DNA of 64,000 nt from Leifsonia sp. Root1293. GTDB lineage: Bacteria; Actinomycetota; Actinomycetes; Actinomycetales; Microbacteriaceae. Location of the stretch: positions 91,109 through 155,108 of the forward strand of contig NZ_LMEH01000002.1 in NCBI RefSeq assembly GCF_001425325.1, read 5' to 3'. The notes beneath the pieces are model-generated. The model had not been told where the DNA came from. It worked only from the letters and a program-made list of their open reading frames with translations, and made no database searches. Below are positions 8,872 through 16,949 of this stretch, piece after piece; position 1 is the first letter of the stretch; each line of letters starts with the position of its first letter. Made by a program: the position numbers and the translations under genes.

Positions 8872-8877
8872 CATCAC

Positions 8878-9264
8878 ATGGTGCGAATCCTGATCCGAGC
8901 GGCGATCTTCCTCGGGAGCGCGGCGCTCGGCCTGCTTGTGGCCTCCTTGATCATCCCCGACTTCCACCTGCATACGGCCGGATTCTTCGTGGCCATCGTG
9001 GTGTTCGCGCTCGTGCAGGCGCTCGTCGAATGGCTCGTGCGCAAGCTGACGTCGCGTCAGGCGCCTGTCGTCGCAGGGATCGCCGGCCTCCTGTCGACCT
9101 TCGTGGCCCTGCTGGTCGCATCGCTGGTCACCGACGGACTGAGCTTCGACGGCGTCTTCGCATGGATCCTGGCCACAGTCATCGTCTGGGTCATCACCGC
9201 CCTCGCCACCTGGCTGCTGCTGAAGTACGTGCTCCCGGCGCCGAAGACGGCATCCGCTCGCTGA
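8878..9264 (+). CDS. Phage holin family (superfamily IV-like) membrane protein
   Basis: The 128-residue protein is almost entirely made of four hydrophobic helices separated by short charged turns (FLGSAALGLLVASLIIP; FFVAIVVFALVQALVEWLV; GLLSTFVALLVASLV; WILATVIVWVITALATWLLL). It resembles the mycobacterial-type four-TM phage holin family, widely present in actinobacterial chromosomes outside prophages. No endolysin or other phage gene is near, so a lysis role is not supported. It sits between the cNMP/TrxR gene and a histidine kinase gene, with its own probable leaderless promoter. Confidence 0.7.
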   Translation: MVRILIRAAIFLGSAALGLLVASLIIPDFHLHTAGFFVAIVVFALVQALVEWLVRKLTSRQAPVVAGIAGLLSTFVALLVASLVTDGLSFDGVFAWILATVIVWVITALATWLLLKYVLPAPKTASAR

Positions 9265-9319
9265 CCGCTGAAGGTCGCCTCTCCCCCGCGCGACGGATGG
9301 CGCCCCACCGCCGTTTCGC

Positions 9320-9325
9320 TAGCGT
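9320..9325 (+). promoter_or_regulatory. -10 box TAGCGT, leaderless start of the histidine kinase gene
   Basis: TAGCGT, the spacer GAAGGC and ATG 9332 follow each other without a ribosome binding site. Confidence 0.6.
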
Positions 9326-9331
9326 GAAGGC

Positions 9332-10726
9332 ATGAGCTCCTCCACCGCAGCGCCCACCGCCGGCCCCGGAGCGCCCGCGGTCATCGAGGGCGTCGAGTGG
9401 GTGCGTCCCAGGCCGGACACCCACGGCTACAGGAACGACGCGATCCTGGCCCTGGTTCTGCTCGTCGGGAGCGCCGTGAGCCTGGTCTTCTACAGGGCGA
9501 GCGGCACCTACGCCGACGAACCGTGGTGGCTGGCTCTGCTCTGGGCTGCCGGAATGAGCCTGCCGCTCGCCGCACGCCGCCGGTTCCCCGAGATCATCGC
9601 CGTCGTGGTGAGCATCGTCTACGCCGCGGGCGTGATCGGGCAGGTCGCCGAGCTGCTGATCAGCCAGATCGTGCTGTTCATCTCCGTGTACACGGTGGGG
9701 GCGTGGGGGCGCAGCCGCCTGCTCGCCAACATCACGCGCGGACTGATCGTGGTGGGCATGTTCGCCTGGCTGTTCTGGCAGCTCATCTTCTTCTCGGCCG
9801 TGCAGGACTACCTCCCCGACCTGGAGCGGTCGACCGACGGGGACGGCTTCATGTCGCCCTACATCGCCTTCGGCGCCATCCAGATCTTCACGAACCTCCT
9901 GTTCTTCTGGGGCGCCTGGTACTTCGGCGACTCCGCCTACCGCGCCGCCAGGGAGCGGGCCGCCCTCGCGCAACGCACGGCCGAGCTGGCCGGAGCCCGC
10001 GCCCGGGCCGAGGGGCAGGCCGTCGCTCTCGAGCGGGTGCGCATCGCCAGGGAGTTGCACGACGTCGTCGCCCACCACGTCTCCGTCATGGGGGTTCAGG
10101 CCGGGGCGGCACGTCGCGTCGTCGCGACGGATCCCCGGGCGGCATCCGATGCCCTGAGCGCCATCGAGGACAGCGCGCGCTCAGCGGTCGACGAGCTCCA
10201 CCGCCTGCTCGGGACCCTGCGCGACGACAGTCTCGACACCGGGGCGGTCGCGATGACGGATGCCGCCAGCACGCACGGGCTGGCTCAGCTGCCGGCGCTC
10301 GTCGGCCAGGCCGAGGCGGCCGGACTGCCGGCCGCCTTCACGGTGATCGGTGCCGAACGCCCGGTGCCGGCGACGGTGGAACTCACCGCATACAGGATCA
10401 CGCAGGAGGCACTCACGAACGCGCGCAAGCACGCCGGCGCCGGGGCGACGGCCGATGTGCGACTGCGCTATCTCGACGACGCTCTCGAGCTCGAGGTCGC
10501 GAACACCGGGCTCTCCACCGCGGCCGGGCGGGCGCACGTTCGCGGCGGCACGGGGTCCGGTCTCGGCATCATCGGCATGCTGGAACGCGCCGATGCCGTC
10601 GGCGGCGTCGTCGAGGCCGGGCCGCGCAGCCGAGGCGGCTGGCTCGTGCGAGCGCGCTTCCCTCTGGGGATCGGCGTGGGCGCCGGGGCTGAGGCCGCGG
10701 CATCCGGACGCGAGGGCGGCGCATGA
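9332..10726 (+). CDS. NarL-type sensor histidine kinase
   Basis: The 464-residue protein has five or six N-terminal membrane segments (residues about 30-210), a coiled linker (AALAQRTAELAGARARAEGQ), the HisKA_3 dimerisation box RIARELHDVVAHHVSVM with phospho-acceptor His243, and a C-terminal HATPase domain (ITQEALTNARKHA; GTGSGLGIIGMLERA). It should autophosphorylate in response to an unknown membrane signal and pass the phosphate to the response regulator encoded next, whose ATG overlaps its TGA. The ABC exporter genes that follow are the likely targets. Confidence 0.9.
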   Translation: MSSSTAAPTAGPGAPAVIEGVEWVRPRPDTHGYRNDAILALVLLVGSAVSLVFYRASGTYADEPWWLALLWAAGMSLPLAARRRFPEIIAVVVSIVYAAGVIGQVAELLISQIVLFISVYTVGAWGRSRLLANITRGLIVVGMFAWLFWQLIFFSAVQDYLPDLERSTDGDGFMSPYIAFGAIQIFTNLLFFWGAWYFGDSAYRAARERAALAQRTAELAGARARAEGQAVALERVRIARELHDVVAHHVSVMGVQAGAARRVVATDPRAASDALSAIEDSARSAVDELHRLLGTLRDDSLDTGAVAMTDAASTHGLAQLPALVGQAEAAGLPAAFTVIGAERPVPATVELTAYRITQEALTNARKHAGAGATADVRLRYLDDALELEVANTGLSTAAGRAHVRGGTGSGLGIIGMLERADAVGGVVEAGPRSRGGWLVRARFPLGIGVGAGAEAAASGREGGA

Positions 10727-11442
10727 TCCGGGTGCTGATCGTCGACGACCAGGCTCTGGTGCGCGGAGGATTCCGCACCATCCTCGCCTCGGAGCCGGGC
10801 ATCGAGGTCGTGGGCGAGGCCGCATCGGGCGCGGAGGCCGTCGAACGCACCCGAGAGCTGCGCCCCGACGTCGTCTGCATGGACGTGCAGATGCCCGGCA
10901 TGGACGGCCTCGAGGCCACCCGCATCATCACGACGGATGCCGCACTGCACTCGGCGGTGCTCGTGCTCACAACCTTCAACCGCGAGGACTACCTGTTCAC
11001 GGCGCTGCGGGCCGGAGCCAGCGGCTTCCTCCTCAAGAACTCCACGCCCGAGGACCTCATCGAGGCCGTGCAGGTGATCGCGCGCGGCGAGGCGCTGCTC
11101 TCGCCCGCCGTGACCAGGCGTGTGATCGCCGCGTTCGGAGGCGGGAGCGGAGGCGGGGACGGGGGCGCCTCGAGCGGCGCATCCGTTGAGATTCCGCATG
11201 CCCCGGAACCGCCGACCACGCGGTCTGCGACACCGGCGACGCCGCTCACCGACCGTGAGCAGGAGGTGCTGGTGCTGCTGGCCGAGGGGCTCTCGAACGC
11301 GGAGATCGCCTCCCGCATCTTCGTGGGCGAGGCGACGGTGAAGACCCATGTGTCGAAGGTGCTGCAGAAGCTCGGCCTGCGCGACCGGGTGCACGCGGTC
11401 GTCTACGCCTACGAGAACGGCGTGGTGCGGCCCGCCGAGTAG
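10723..11442 (+). CDS. NarL/LuxR-type response regulator
   Basis: The 239-residue regulator has a receiver domain (VLIVDDQALVR at the start, phospho-acceptor Asp54 in CMDVQMPGMDG, Lys in LLKNSTPEDL) and a C-terminal LuxR helix-turn-helix (LTDREQEVLVLLAEGLSNAEIA). The linker is unusually long and rich in Gly, Ser and Pro (about residues 140-175). It overlaps the kinase gene by ATGA, so the pair is translationally coupled. Expected role: DNA binding after phosphorylation, most likely controlling the downstream ABC genes. Confidence 0.9.
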   Translation: MIRVLIVDDQALVRGGFRTILASEPGIEVVGEAASGAEAVERTRELRPDVVCMDVQMPGMDGLEATRIITTDAALHSAVLVLTTFNREDYLFTALRAGASGFLLKNSTPEDLIEAVQVIARGEALLSPAVTRRVIAAFGGGSGGGDGGASSGASVEIPHAPEPPTTRSATPATPLTDREQEVLVLLAEGLSNAEIASRIFVGEATVKTHVSKVLQKLGLRDRVHAVVYAYENGVVRPAE

Positions 11443-11455
11443 CGCGGCGGGCCGC
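11427..11455 (+). terminator. GC-rich hairpin overlapping the response regulator stop codon
   Basis: GCGGCCCGCC (11427-11436) pairs with GGCGGGCCGC (11446-11455) across a 9-base loop that contains the TAG stop. There is no clear T run, as often in GC-rich actinobacteria. It probably separates the two-component genes from the ABC genes, which have their own promoter. Confidence 0.6.
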
Positions 11456-11656
11456 GCCGAAGCCGGCTTTCCTTTACAGGACCACGAGCAGGATGCCCGG
11501 CGCACAGCCCTCAACGTGCTCCTCATCCTGTGCACTGACGCGCTCCTGTGAACTGCCGCGCTCGAAGCGTCGACCTCCGCCGCACGGGTGATACCGCCGC
11601 CCAGATCGAGGATGCGAACCATCCGTGAGACGGATGCGCACGCCGTACGGCGTCCG

Positions 11657-11662
11657 TAGCGT
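11657..11662 (+). promoter_or_regulatory. -10 box TAGCGT, leaderless start of the ABC ATPase gene
   Basis: TAGCGT, six bases (TGAGCC), ATG 11669. The 200 or so bases before it, after the hairpin, hold no gene that I can support. Confidence 0.6.
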
Positions 11663-11668
11663 TGAGCC

Positions 11669-12553
11669 ATGCTCGAACTGACGCACATCACCAAACGCTA
11701 CGGCGAACGCACCGCTCTCGACGACGTGAGCTTCACGGTCGGCGACGGCCGGATGACCGGCTTCGTCGGCGGCAACGGCGCAGGCAAGACCACGGCCATG
11801 CGCATCATCCTCGGGGTGCTCGGGGCCGACGCTGGCACCGTCACCTCCGACGGGTCTCCACTCACGGCCGTCGACCGGCGCCGCTTCGGCTACATGCCCG
11901 AGGAACGCGGCCTGTACCCGAAGATGAAGGTGCTCGAGCAGATCGTCTACTTCGGCCGGCTGCACGGCTGGAATCCGGCATCCGCTCGCCGCAACGCCCT
12001 CGACCTCCTCGAGCGGCTCGGGCTCGCCGAGCGCATCGACGACACCGTCGAGAGCCTGTCGCTCGGAAACCAGCAGCGCGCCCAGATCGCCGCGGCGCTC
12101 GTCCACCACCCGGATGTGCTCGTGCTGGACGAGCCGTTCTCCGGCCTCGACCCCATCGCCGTCGAGGCCGTCCAGGCGGTGCTGACCGACTACGCCGGTC
12201 AGGGAGCGCCCGTGCTGTTCTCCTCCCACCAGCTCGACATCGTCGAGCGGCTCTGCGACGACCTGGTGATCATCGCCGACGGACGCATCCGCGCCGCCGG
12301 ACCCCGTTCCGAACTGCGCGACATCCACGCACCGGCCACCTACGAGCTGCTGCTCGACAGCGACGTCGGGTGGCTGCGCGGCCTCCCCGGCATCCGGGTG
12401 ATCGAGTTCGACGGCGGCTATGCCCTGTTCGAGGCCGAGACGGATGCCGCCCGCCAGGCGGTGCTGCGTGAAGCGCTGACGCACGGCGACGTCGTCAGCT
12501 TCGGTCGTCAGAAGGTCACCCTGGCCCAGATCTTCAAGGAGGTCGTGCGATGA
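11669..12553 (+). CDS. ABC transporter ATP-binding protein (ABC-2/NatA type)
   Basis: The 294-residue ATPase has Walker A GGNGAGKTT, the signature region LSLGNQQRAQIA, Walker B VLVLDEPFSGLD and a switch His in FSSHQLD. The C-terminal 70 or so residues form the extra domain usual for NatA/drug-export ATPases. It should energise the permease encoded next, with which it overlaps by ATGA. Together with the upstream two-component pair it resembles stress- or antimicrobial-responsive exporters (sodium, drug or peptide); the substrate cannot be read from the sequence. Confidence 0.88.
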   Translation: MLELTHITKRYGERTALDDVSFTVGDGRMTGFVGGNGAGKTTAMRIILGVLGADAGTVTSDGSPLTAVDRRRFGYMPEERGLYPKMKVLEQIVYFGRLHGWNPASARRNALDLLERLGLAERIDDTVESLSLGNQQRAQIAAALVHHPDVLVLDEPFSGLDPIAVEAVQAVLTDYAGQGAPVLFSSHQLDIVERLCDDLVIIADGRIRAAGPRSELRDIHAPATYELLLDSDVGWLRGLPGIRVIEFDGGYALFEAETDAARQAVLREALTHGDVVSFGRQKVTLAQIFKEVVR

Positions 12554-13662
12554 GCACCACCCAGAGCACCACCAGAACCACCGACTACACGGCGCCATCG
12601 CTCGGGTCGAGCATCGCCCTCGTCGCGGGTCGCGAGATCCGCATGCGCCTGCGCAGCAAGGCGTTCCTCATCTCGACCGGCATCCTCATGCTGGCCGTGC
12701 TCGCATCGGTGCTGTTCGGCAGCATCGCCAGCGCGAACCAGTCGGAGCCGAAGGTGGCCGTGATCGGCTCGGCCGCGCAGCTCGTCGGCGAGACCAAGCT
12801 CGACGTCGTGCCTGCCGATGACCGGGCCGCCGCCGAGAAGATGCTGCGCGACGGGGACATCGAAGCCATCGTCGTGCCGGGATCGGGCGGAACCGGGGTG
12901 ACCGTCATCGGCTACGACTCCATCCCCAATACCGTCGTCTCGACGTTGAGCGTTGCTCCGGGCGTCGAGTTGCTCGACCCGAACGCGCCCGATCCGTTCC
13001 TCACCTACATCGTCGCTCTCGGCTTCGGCCTGGTGTTCTTCATGTCGGCCATCACCTTCGGCTCGACCATCGCGCAGAGCGTCGTCGAGGAGAAGCAGAC
13101 CCGAGTGGTCGAGATCCTGCTGTCGACGGTTCCCGTGCGGGCTCTGCTCGCCGGCAAGGTGATCGGCAACAGCGTGCTGGCCATCGGCCAGATCGTCGCG
13201 ATAGCGGTGATCGCCATAGGCGGGCTGATGGTCACCGGCCAACGCGTGCTCATCGGCGGCCTCGGCGAGTCGGTGGTCTGGTTCGTGATCTTCTTCCTGG
13301 TCGGCTTCGTCATGCTCGCCGCCCTCTTCGCAGCCACAGCGGCGCTCGTGTCCCGTGCCGAAGACGTGGGCAGCGTCACCTCTCCGGTGACCATGCTGGT
13401 GATGATCCCGTACTTCCTGGTGATCTTCTTCAACGACAACGCCACGGTGCTCGCCATCATGAGCTACATCCCGTTCTCGGCTCCCGTCGGGATGCCGATG
13501 CGCATCTTCCTCGGACAGGCGGAATGGTGGGAGCCGTTCCTGTCGCTCGGCATCCTGCTCGTCACGACGGCCGTTGTGCTCTGGATCGGCGAGCGCGTCT
13601 ACTCCAACTCCCTGCTCAAGATGGGCGGCCGCGTGAAGCTGGCCGACGCGATCAAGGGCTGA
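12550..13662 (+). CDS. ABC-2 type permease (NatB-like)
   Basis: The 370-residue membrane protein has one TM near the N-terminus (residues about 30-55), a large extracytoplasmic domain (about 56-155), then five or six TMs. The VVEEKQTRVVEILLSTVP box after the second TM is typical of the ABC-2/NatB permease family. It forms the membrane part of the exporter with the preceding ATPase; the genes overlap by ATGA. Confidence 0.88.
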   Translation: MSTTQSTTRTTDYTAPSLGSSIALVAGREIRMRLRSKAFLISTGILMLAVLASVLFGSIASANQSEPKVAVIGSAAQLVGETKLDVVPADDRAAAEKMLRDGDIEAIVVPGSGGTGVTVIGYDSIPNTVVSTLSVAPGVELLDPNAPDPFLTYIVALGFGLVFFMSAITFGSTIAQSVVEEKQTRVVEILLSTVPVRALLAGKVIGNSVLAIGQIVAIAVIAIGGLMVTGQRVLIGGLGESVVWFVIFFLVGFVMLAALFAATAALVSRAEDVGSVTSPVTMLVMIPYFLVIFFNDNATVLAIMSYIPFSAPVGMPMRIFLGQAEWWEPFLSLGILLVTTAVVLWIGERVYSNSLLKMGGRVKLADAIKG

Positions 13663-13666
13663 ACGT

Positions 13667-13694
13667 CCGGCCGGATTCGGGGGAATCCGTCCGG
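13667..13694. terminator. Hairpin between convergent ABC permease and TetR genes
   Basis: CCGG-C-CGGATTC, loop GGGG, GAATCCG-T-CCGG: an 11-bp stem with one mismatch, directly after the permease stop. It can act for both converging transcripts. Confidence 0.6.
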
Positions 13695-13756
13695 CGGCTG
13701 CGATCCCTCGGGGGAGGGCTGCGGCCGGTCGGCTGGCGGTCGGGGAGACCCGGCCG

Positions 13757-14377
13757 TCAGCCGAGGCGCGGCAGCACGTCGGCGATGAGGCTGCCGAGCC
13801 TGGCCTGGTCGAGGGGCGGCTCACCGCTCTCGATCGACCGGGCGATCGCCTGCCCGAGGAACCGCATGGCCCCGGCCACGATGTTGGTGATGAAATCGGT
13901 CTGCAGGGCGAGGTCGGCTGCATCGAGCTCCGGATGCTGCCGCGTGAGCCTGGCGCCGATGAGCTGACGCAGTTCCGTCTCGATGCCGGCGAGCCGTTCC
14001 ATCTGGCGGGCCAGCAGCTCGGGGTGCGACGAGATCGCCCGGATGCGGTCGGCGAACATCTTCTCGTCGTCGAACACGAACTCGGTGTCCACCCGGATCA
14101 GCGCGATCGCCTCGGCGAGGAAGGGGCCGGTCGAATCGGCGAAGGCGCGAGCCCTGGCGGCGTCGACCTCGGGCAGCGCATTGCCGAGGAGGGCGGCATC
14201 CTTGGTCTTGAAGTAGTTGAAGAAGGTGCGCTGCGAGACCTTCGCGGCGTCGCAGATCATGTCGACGGTCACGTCGGCATAGCCGTGCGCCAGCACCAGG
14301 GCGATCGCCGAACCCTCGATGGCTCGGGCGGTGTCGGCGCGCGAGCGACGCCGTGTCCCTGCATCCGTCGCCATCAT
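13757..14377 (-). CDS. TetR family transcriptional regulator
   Basis: The 206-residue protein has an N-terminal TetR helix-turn-helix (ALVLAHGYADVTVDMICDAA, then VSQRTFFNYFKTKDAAL) and a helical C-terminal ligand domain. Two adjacent ATG codons (14377 and 14374) follow GTGAGGCGG; the first is given, and an upstream in-frame ATG at 14425 is less likely. It is convergent with the ABC exporter and divergent from the threonine aldolase gene, so it may control either or itself. The ligand is unknown. Confidence 0.82.
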   Translation of the reverse strand: MMATDAGTRRRSRADTARAIEGSAIALVLAHGYADVTVDMICDAAKVSQRTFFNYFKTKDAALLGNALPEVDAARARAFADSTGPFLAEAIALIRVDTEFVFDDEKMFADRIRAISSHPELLARQMERLAGIETELRQLIGARLTRQHPELDAADLALQTDFITNIVAGAMRFLGQAIARSIESGEPPLDQARLGSLIADVLPRLG

Positions 14378-14457
14378 CCGCCTCACGTCCGCGCCACGAG
14401 GCGCTGCCCCAGCGTACCCAGTCACGAGGCACTCGACGTCGATGGGAGGATGGACGG

Positions 14458-15528
14458 GTGACTGAAACGCTCCACGACCCGAACATCCGCGGCTTCGCCT
14501 CCGACAACTACTCCGGCGTGCACCCGGAGATCCTCGAGGCCATCGCGGCCGCCAACGGCGGCCACCAGATCTCCTACGGCGAGGACGCCTACACGGAGCG
14601 GTTGCAGGAGGTCTTCGCCCAGCACTTCGGACCCGGGGTGCAGGCCTTCCCGGTGTTCAACGGCACGGGGGCGAACGTGAACGCCCTGCAGTCGATGCTC
14701 CCCCGCTGGGGCGCCGTGGTCTGTGCATCGACCGCGCACATCAACACCGATGAGAATGCAGCCCCCGAGCGCATCGGCGGCATCAAGCTGCTCACGGTCG
14801 ACACCCCAGACGGCAAGCTGACCCCCGAGCTCATCGCCCAGCAGGCATGGGGCTGGGGAGACGAACACCGCGCACAGCCCCTCGCGGTCTCGATCACTCA
14901 GTCGACCGAACTCGGGACGCTGTACTCGGTCGACGAGATCGCGGCGATCGCCGAGTACACCCACATCCACGGCATGAAGCTGCACATGGACGGAGCCAGG
15001 CTCGCCAACGCGGCAGCCGCGCTCGACCAGGACTTCCGCGCCTTCACCCGCGATGCCGGAGTGGACATGCTGAGCTTCGGCGGCACCAAGAACGGCCTGA
15101 TGTTCGGTGAGGCCATCGTCGTCCTCGACCCGGCCGCATCCGACGGACTCATCTACCTCCGCAAGATGAACATGCAGCTCGCCTCGAAGATGCGCTTCAT
15201 CTCGGCGCAGTTGATCGCCCTCCTCGAGGGAGACCTCTGGCACCGCAACGCCTCACAGGCGAACGCCATGGCGGCGCGCCTCCGCTCCTCCATCGAGGCG
15301 GGCGTGGCCGATGGGAGCATCCGCGGGGTCTCGTTCTCGCAGGCGACGGAGGCCAACGGCGTGTTCGCGATCCTCCCCGACGGCGTGGCCGACAGGCTGC
15401 GGTCGCAGTTCCGGTTCTACGACTGGGACGCCGCGAAGAACGAGGTGCGCTGGATGTGCGGCTTCGACACCACGGAGGCCGACATCGACACGTTCGTCGC
15501 GGCGATCGCCCGGGAGACCACGGCGTAG
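14458..15528 (+). CDS. Low-specificity threonine aldolase family (PLP)
   Basis: The 356-residue fold-type I PLP enzyme resembles threonine aldolases/beta-eliminating lyases, which cleave L-threonine or allo-threonine to glycine and acetaldehyde. The N-terminal DNYSGVHPEIL, the KLHMDGARLANAA stretch (Asp and Arg near the cofactor) and the Schiff-base Lys in SFGGTKNGLM fit. Translation starts at GTG 14458 with GGGAGG upstream (14444-14449). A clean hairpin follows the stop. It is divergent from the TetR gene. Confidence 0.87.
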   Translation: MTETLHDPNIRGFASDNYSGVHPEILEAIAAANGGHQISYGEDAYTERLQEVFAQHFGPGVQAFPVFNGTGANVNALQSMLPRWGAVVCASTAHINTDENAAPERIGGIKLLTVDTPDGKLTPELIAQQAWGWGDEHRAQPLAVSITQSTELGTLYSVDEIAAIAEYTHIHGMKLHMDGARLANAAAALDQDFRAFTRDAGVDMLSFGGTKNGLMFGEAIVVLDPAASDGLIYLRKMNMQLASKMRFISAQLIALLEGDLWHRNASQANAMAARLRSSIEAGVADGSIRGVSFSQATEANGVFAILPDGVADRLRSQFRFYDWDAAKNEVRWMCGFDTTEADIDTFVAAIARETTA

Positions 15529-15538
15529 TCTCGCGCCG

Positions 15539-15557
15539 CCACCGGCGCTGCCGGTGG
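15539..15557 (+). terminator. Hairpin after the threonine aldolase gene
   Basis: CCACCGGC, loop GCT, GCCGGTGG: an 8-bp perfect stem 10 bases after the stop codon, without a T run. Confidence 0.6.
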
Positions 15558-15564
15558 GGTGCCG

Positions 15565-15584
15565 TTCCATGCGCACTCATGGAA
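15565..15584. promoter_or_regulatory. Operator-like palindrome upstream of the nitroreductase gene
   Basis: TTCCATG-cgcact-CATGGAA is a perfect 7-bp dyad with a 6-base centre, about 80 bases before the nitroreductase start. A dimeric regulator of MarR or TetR type could bind it; no regulator gene is adjacent in the same direction. Confidence 0.4.
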
Positions 15585-15665
15585 TAAGCAGCGGCGCGTG
15601 GTGTTGTAGAGCGTGGGACAGCGTCGCCCCGGCCCATTCGCATCCACTGGAAAGCTGCTCTCCCG

Positions 15666-16256
15666 ATGACTCTCATCACAGACACCTCGCGTCACGCCGA
15701 CACCACGGCTGCTCTCATCACCCCGCTCGTCGAGCGCTGGAGCCCGCGCGCGTACGACCCGACAGCGGTGGTCGATCCCGCCGCCCTGCACTCCATCCTC
15801 GAGGCCGCCCGCTGGGCCCCCTCGGCCAACAACGTGCAGCCGTGGCGCTTCGTCGTGGCGAGCCGGGGAAGCGACGTCTTCACCACGGTGCACGAGAACC
15901 TCATGGGCTTCAACAAGGTCTGGGCGGACTCGGCAGCCGTTCTCATCGTGAACATCGCCGAGATCATCGACCCCGAGGGCAAGCCGCGCCCCTTCGCGCG
16001 CTACGACCTCGGCCAGGCCGTCGCCCACCTCACCGTGCAGGCGCAGCACGAGGGCCTGCACACCCACCAGATGGGCGGCATCGAGATCGCCGCGCTGCAC
16101 GAGGCCCTCGGTCTCGAGGAGCGCTTCGAGATCGTCTCGATCACGGCTCTCGGCGTGCTCGGCGACGCCGCGTCGCTTCCCGACGCCCTGCGTGAGCGCG
16201 AGGTCGCTCCGCGCACGCGCCTGTCGCTCGACGAGATCGTGCTGAAGTCCGCGTAA
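15666..16256 (+). CDS. Nitroreductase family protein
   Basis: The 196-residue protein has the FMN-binding nitroreductase signatures: WSPRAYDP near the N-terminus, ARWAPSANNVQPWRF, an AVAHLTVQAQHEGL helix and a C-terminal EIVSITALGVLGD. Such enzymes use NAD(P)H to reduce nitro compounds, quinones or flavin-like substrates in the cytosol. ATG 15666 is the only good start; the ribosome site is weak. A palindrome at 15565 may regulate it. The gene ends against a tandemly amplified repeat element. Confidence 0.85.
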   Translation: MTLITDTSRHADTTAALITPLVERWSPRAYDPTAVVDPAALHSILEAARWAPSANNVQPWRFVVASRGSDVFTTVHENLMGFNKVWADSAAVLIVNIAEIIDPEGKPRPFARYDLGQAVAHLTVQAQHEGLHTHQMGGIEIAALHEALGLEERFEIVSITALGVLGDAASLPDALREREVAPRTRLSLDEIVLKSA

Positions 16257-16260
16257 GCCG

Positions 16261-16473
16261 TGTCGCTGATCGAGTAGCGCCCGACGAAGTCGGCCGCGTA
16301 TGTCGCCGATCGAGTAGCGCCCGACGAAGTCGGCCGTGTATCGAGATCATGGTTTCGATACGCGTCGACTTCGCCGGCGCTACTCAACCACCGGGGTACG
16401 CGTCGACTTCGTCGGCGCTACTCAACCACCGGGGTGCGCGTCGACTTCGTCGGCGCTACTCAACCACCGGTGC
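16261..16473. repeat. Interspersed CGAGTAGC-type element, copy 3, tandemly amplified on both arms
   Basis: The left arm is two tandem 40-bp units (16261-16300, 16301-16340), each with CGAGTAGCGCCCGACGAAGT. The right arm is three tandem 38-bp units (16360-16397, 16398-16435, 16436-16473), each with CGTCGACTTC and GGCGCTACTCAACCACCGG, in opposite orientation. The whole fills the gap between two convergent genes and can fold into a very large hairpin. Confidence 0.85.
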
Positions 16474-16481
16474 TGCGCGCG

Positions 16482-16949
16482 CTAGAGCCGGTGCGCGGCC
16501 AGCAGGCTCCGCAGATGCTCGACCACGAGCGCGTGGTCGTCGCGCTGCGGCAGTCCCGACACTCCCACGGCACCGATGATGCCGGCGTTCCGGATGCTGA
16601 TCGGCACGACGCCGCCGTGCGCCGCGTACTCCCGCGGGTCGAGCCGCGAGTCGACGTCGAAGTTCTTGCCGCCCTCGCGGAACATCTCGCCGACGGCCAT
16701 CGACGCGCGGCCGTAGCGCTGCACCACGCGGTACTTGCGTTCGAGCCAGACGTCGTTGTCGGCGTTCGCCCCGGGCAGCGCCGCATGGAACACCCGCTGG
16801 GGGCCGAACCAGACGGCGATGGCGACGGGCAGCGCCGCCTCGTGCGCCGCAGCACGGATGCCGCTGCCCAACGTCCACGCATCGTCGTGAGTGAACGAGG
16901 CGAACTGGAGTTCCTGCTCCTGGGCGAGGAGATCGTCGTAGAAGCTCAT
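16482..16949 (-). CDS. Heme-degrading domain (HbpS/UPF0303-like) protein
   Basis: The 155-residue cytosolic protein resembles the HbpS/DUF336 family (UPF0303 subgroup), small alpha-beta proteins linked to heme or cobalamin binding and redox sensing. Recognisable stretches are FASFTHDDAWTLGSGIRA, IAVWFGPQRVFHAALPG and GGVVPISIRNAGIIGAVGVSG. Its ATG overlaps the TGA of the alcohol dehydrogenase gene (ATGA), so the two are probably made together; a helper role for that enzyme is possible but not shown. Confidence 0.75.
   Translation of the reverse strand: MSFYDDLLAQEQELQFASFTHDDAWTLGSGIRAAAHEAALPVAIAVWFGPQRVFHAALPGANADNDVWLERKYRVVQRYGRASMAVGEMFREGGKNFDVDSRLDPREYAAHGGVVPISIRNAGIIGAVGVSGLPQRDDHALVVEHLRSLLAAHRL

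Noticed and set aside
7147-8973. 608-codon open frame on the minus strand
   Set aside because: Antisense to the cNMP/TrxR fusion, no recognisable domain.
8878-9264. Sign of a prophage (holin-like protein)
   Set aside because: No lysin, structural, integrase or repressor gene nearby; this holin family is common in ordinary actinobacterial chromosomes.
16261-16473. Short ORFs inside the repeat array
   Set aside because: They are made of repeat units only and have no ribosome site or conserved product.
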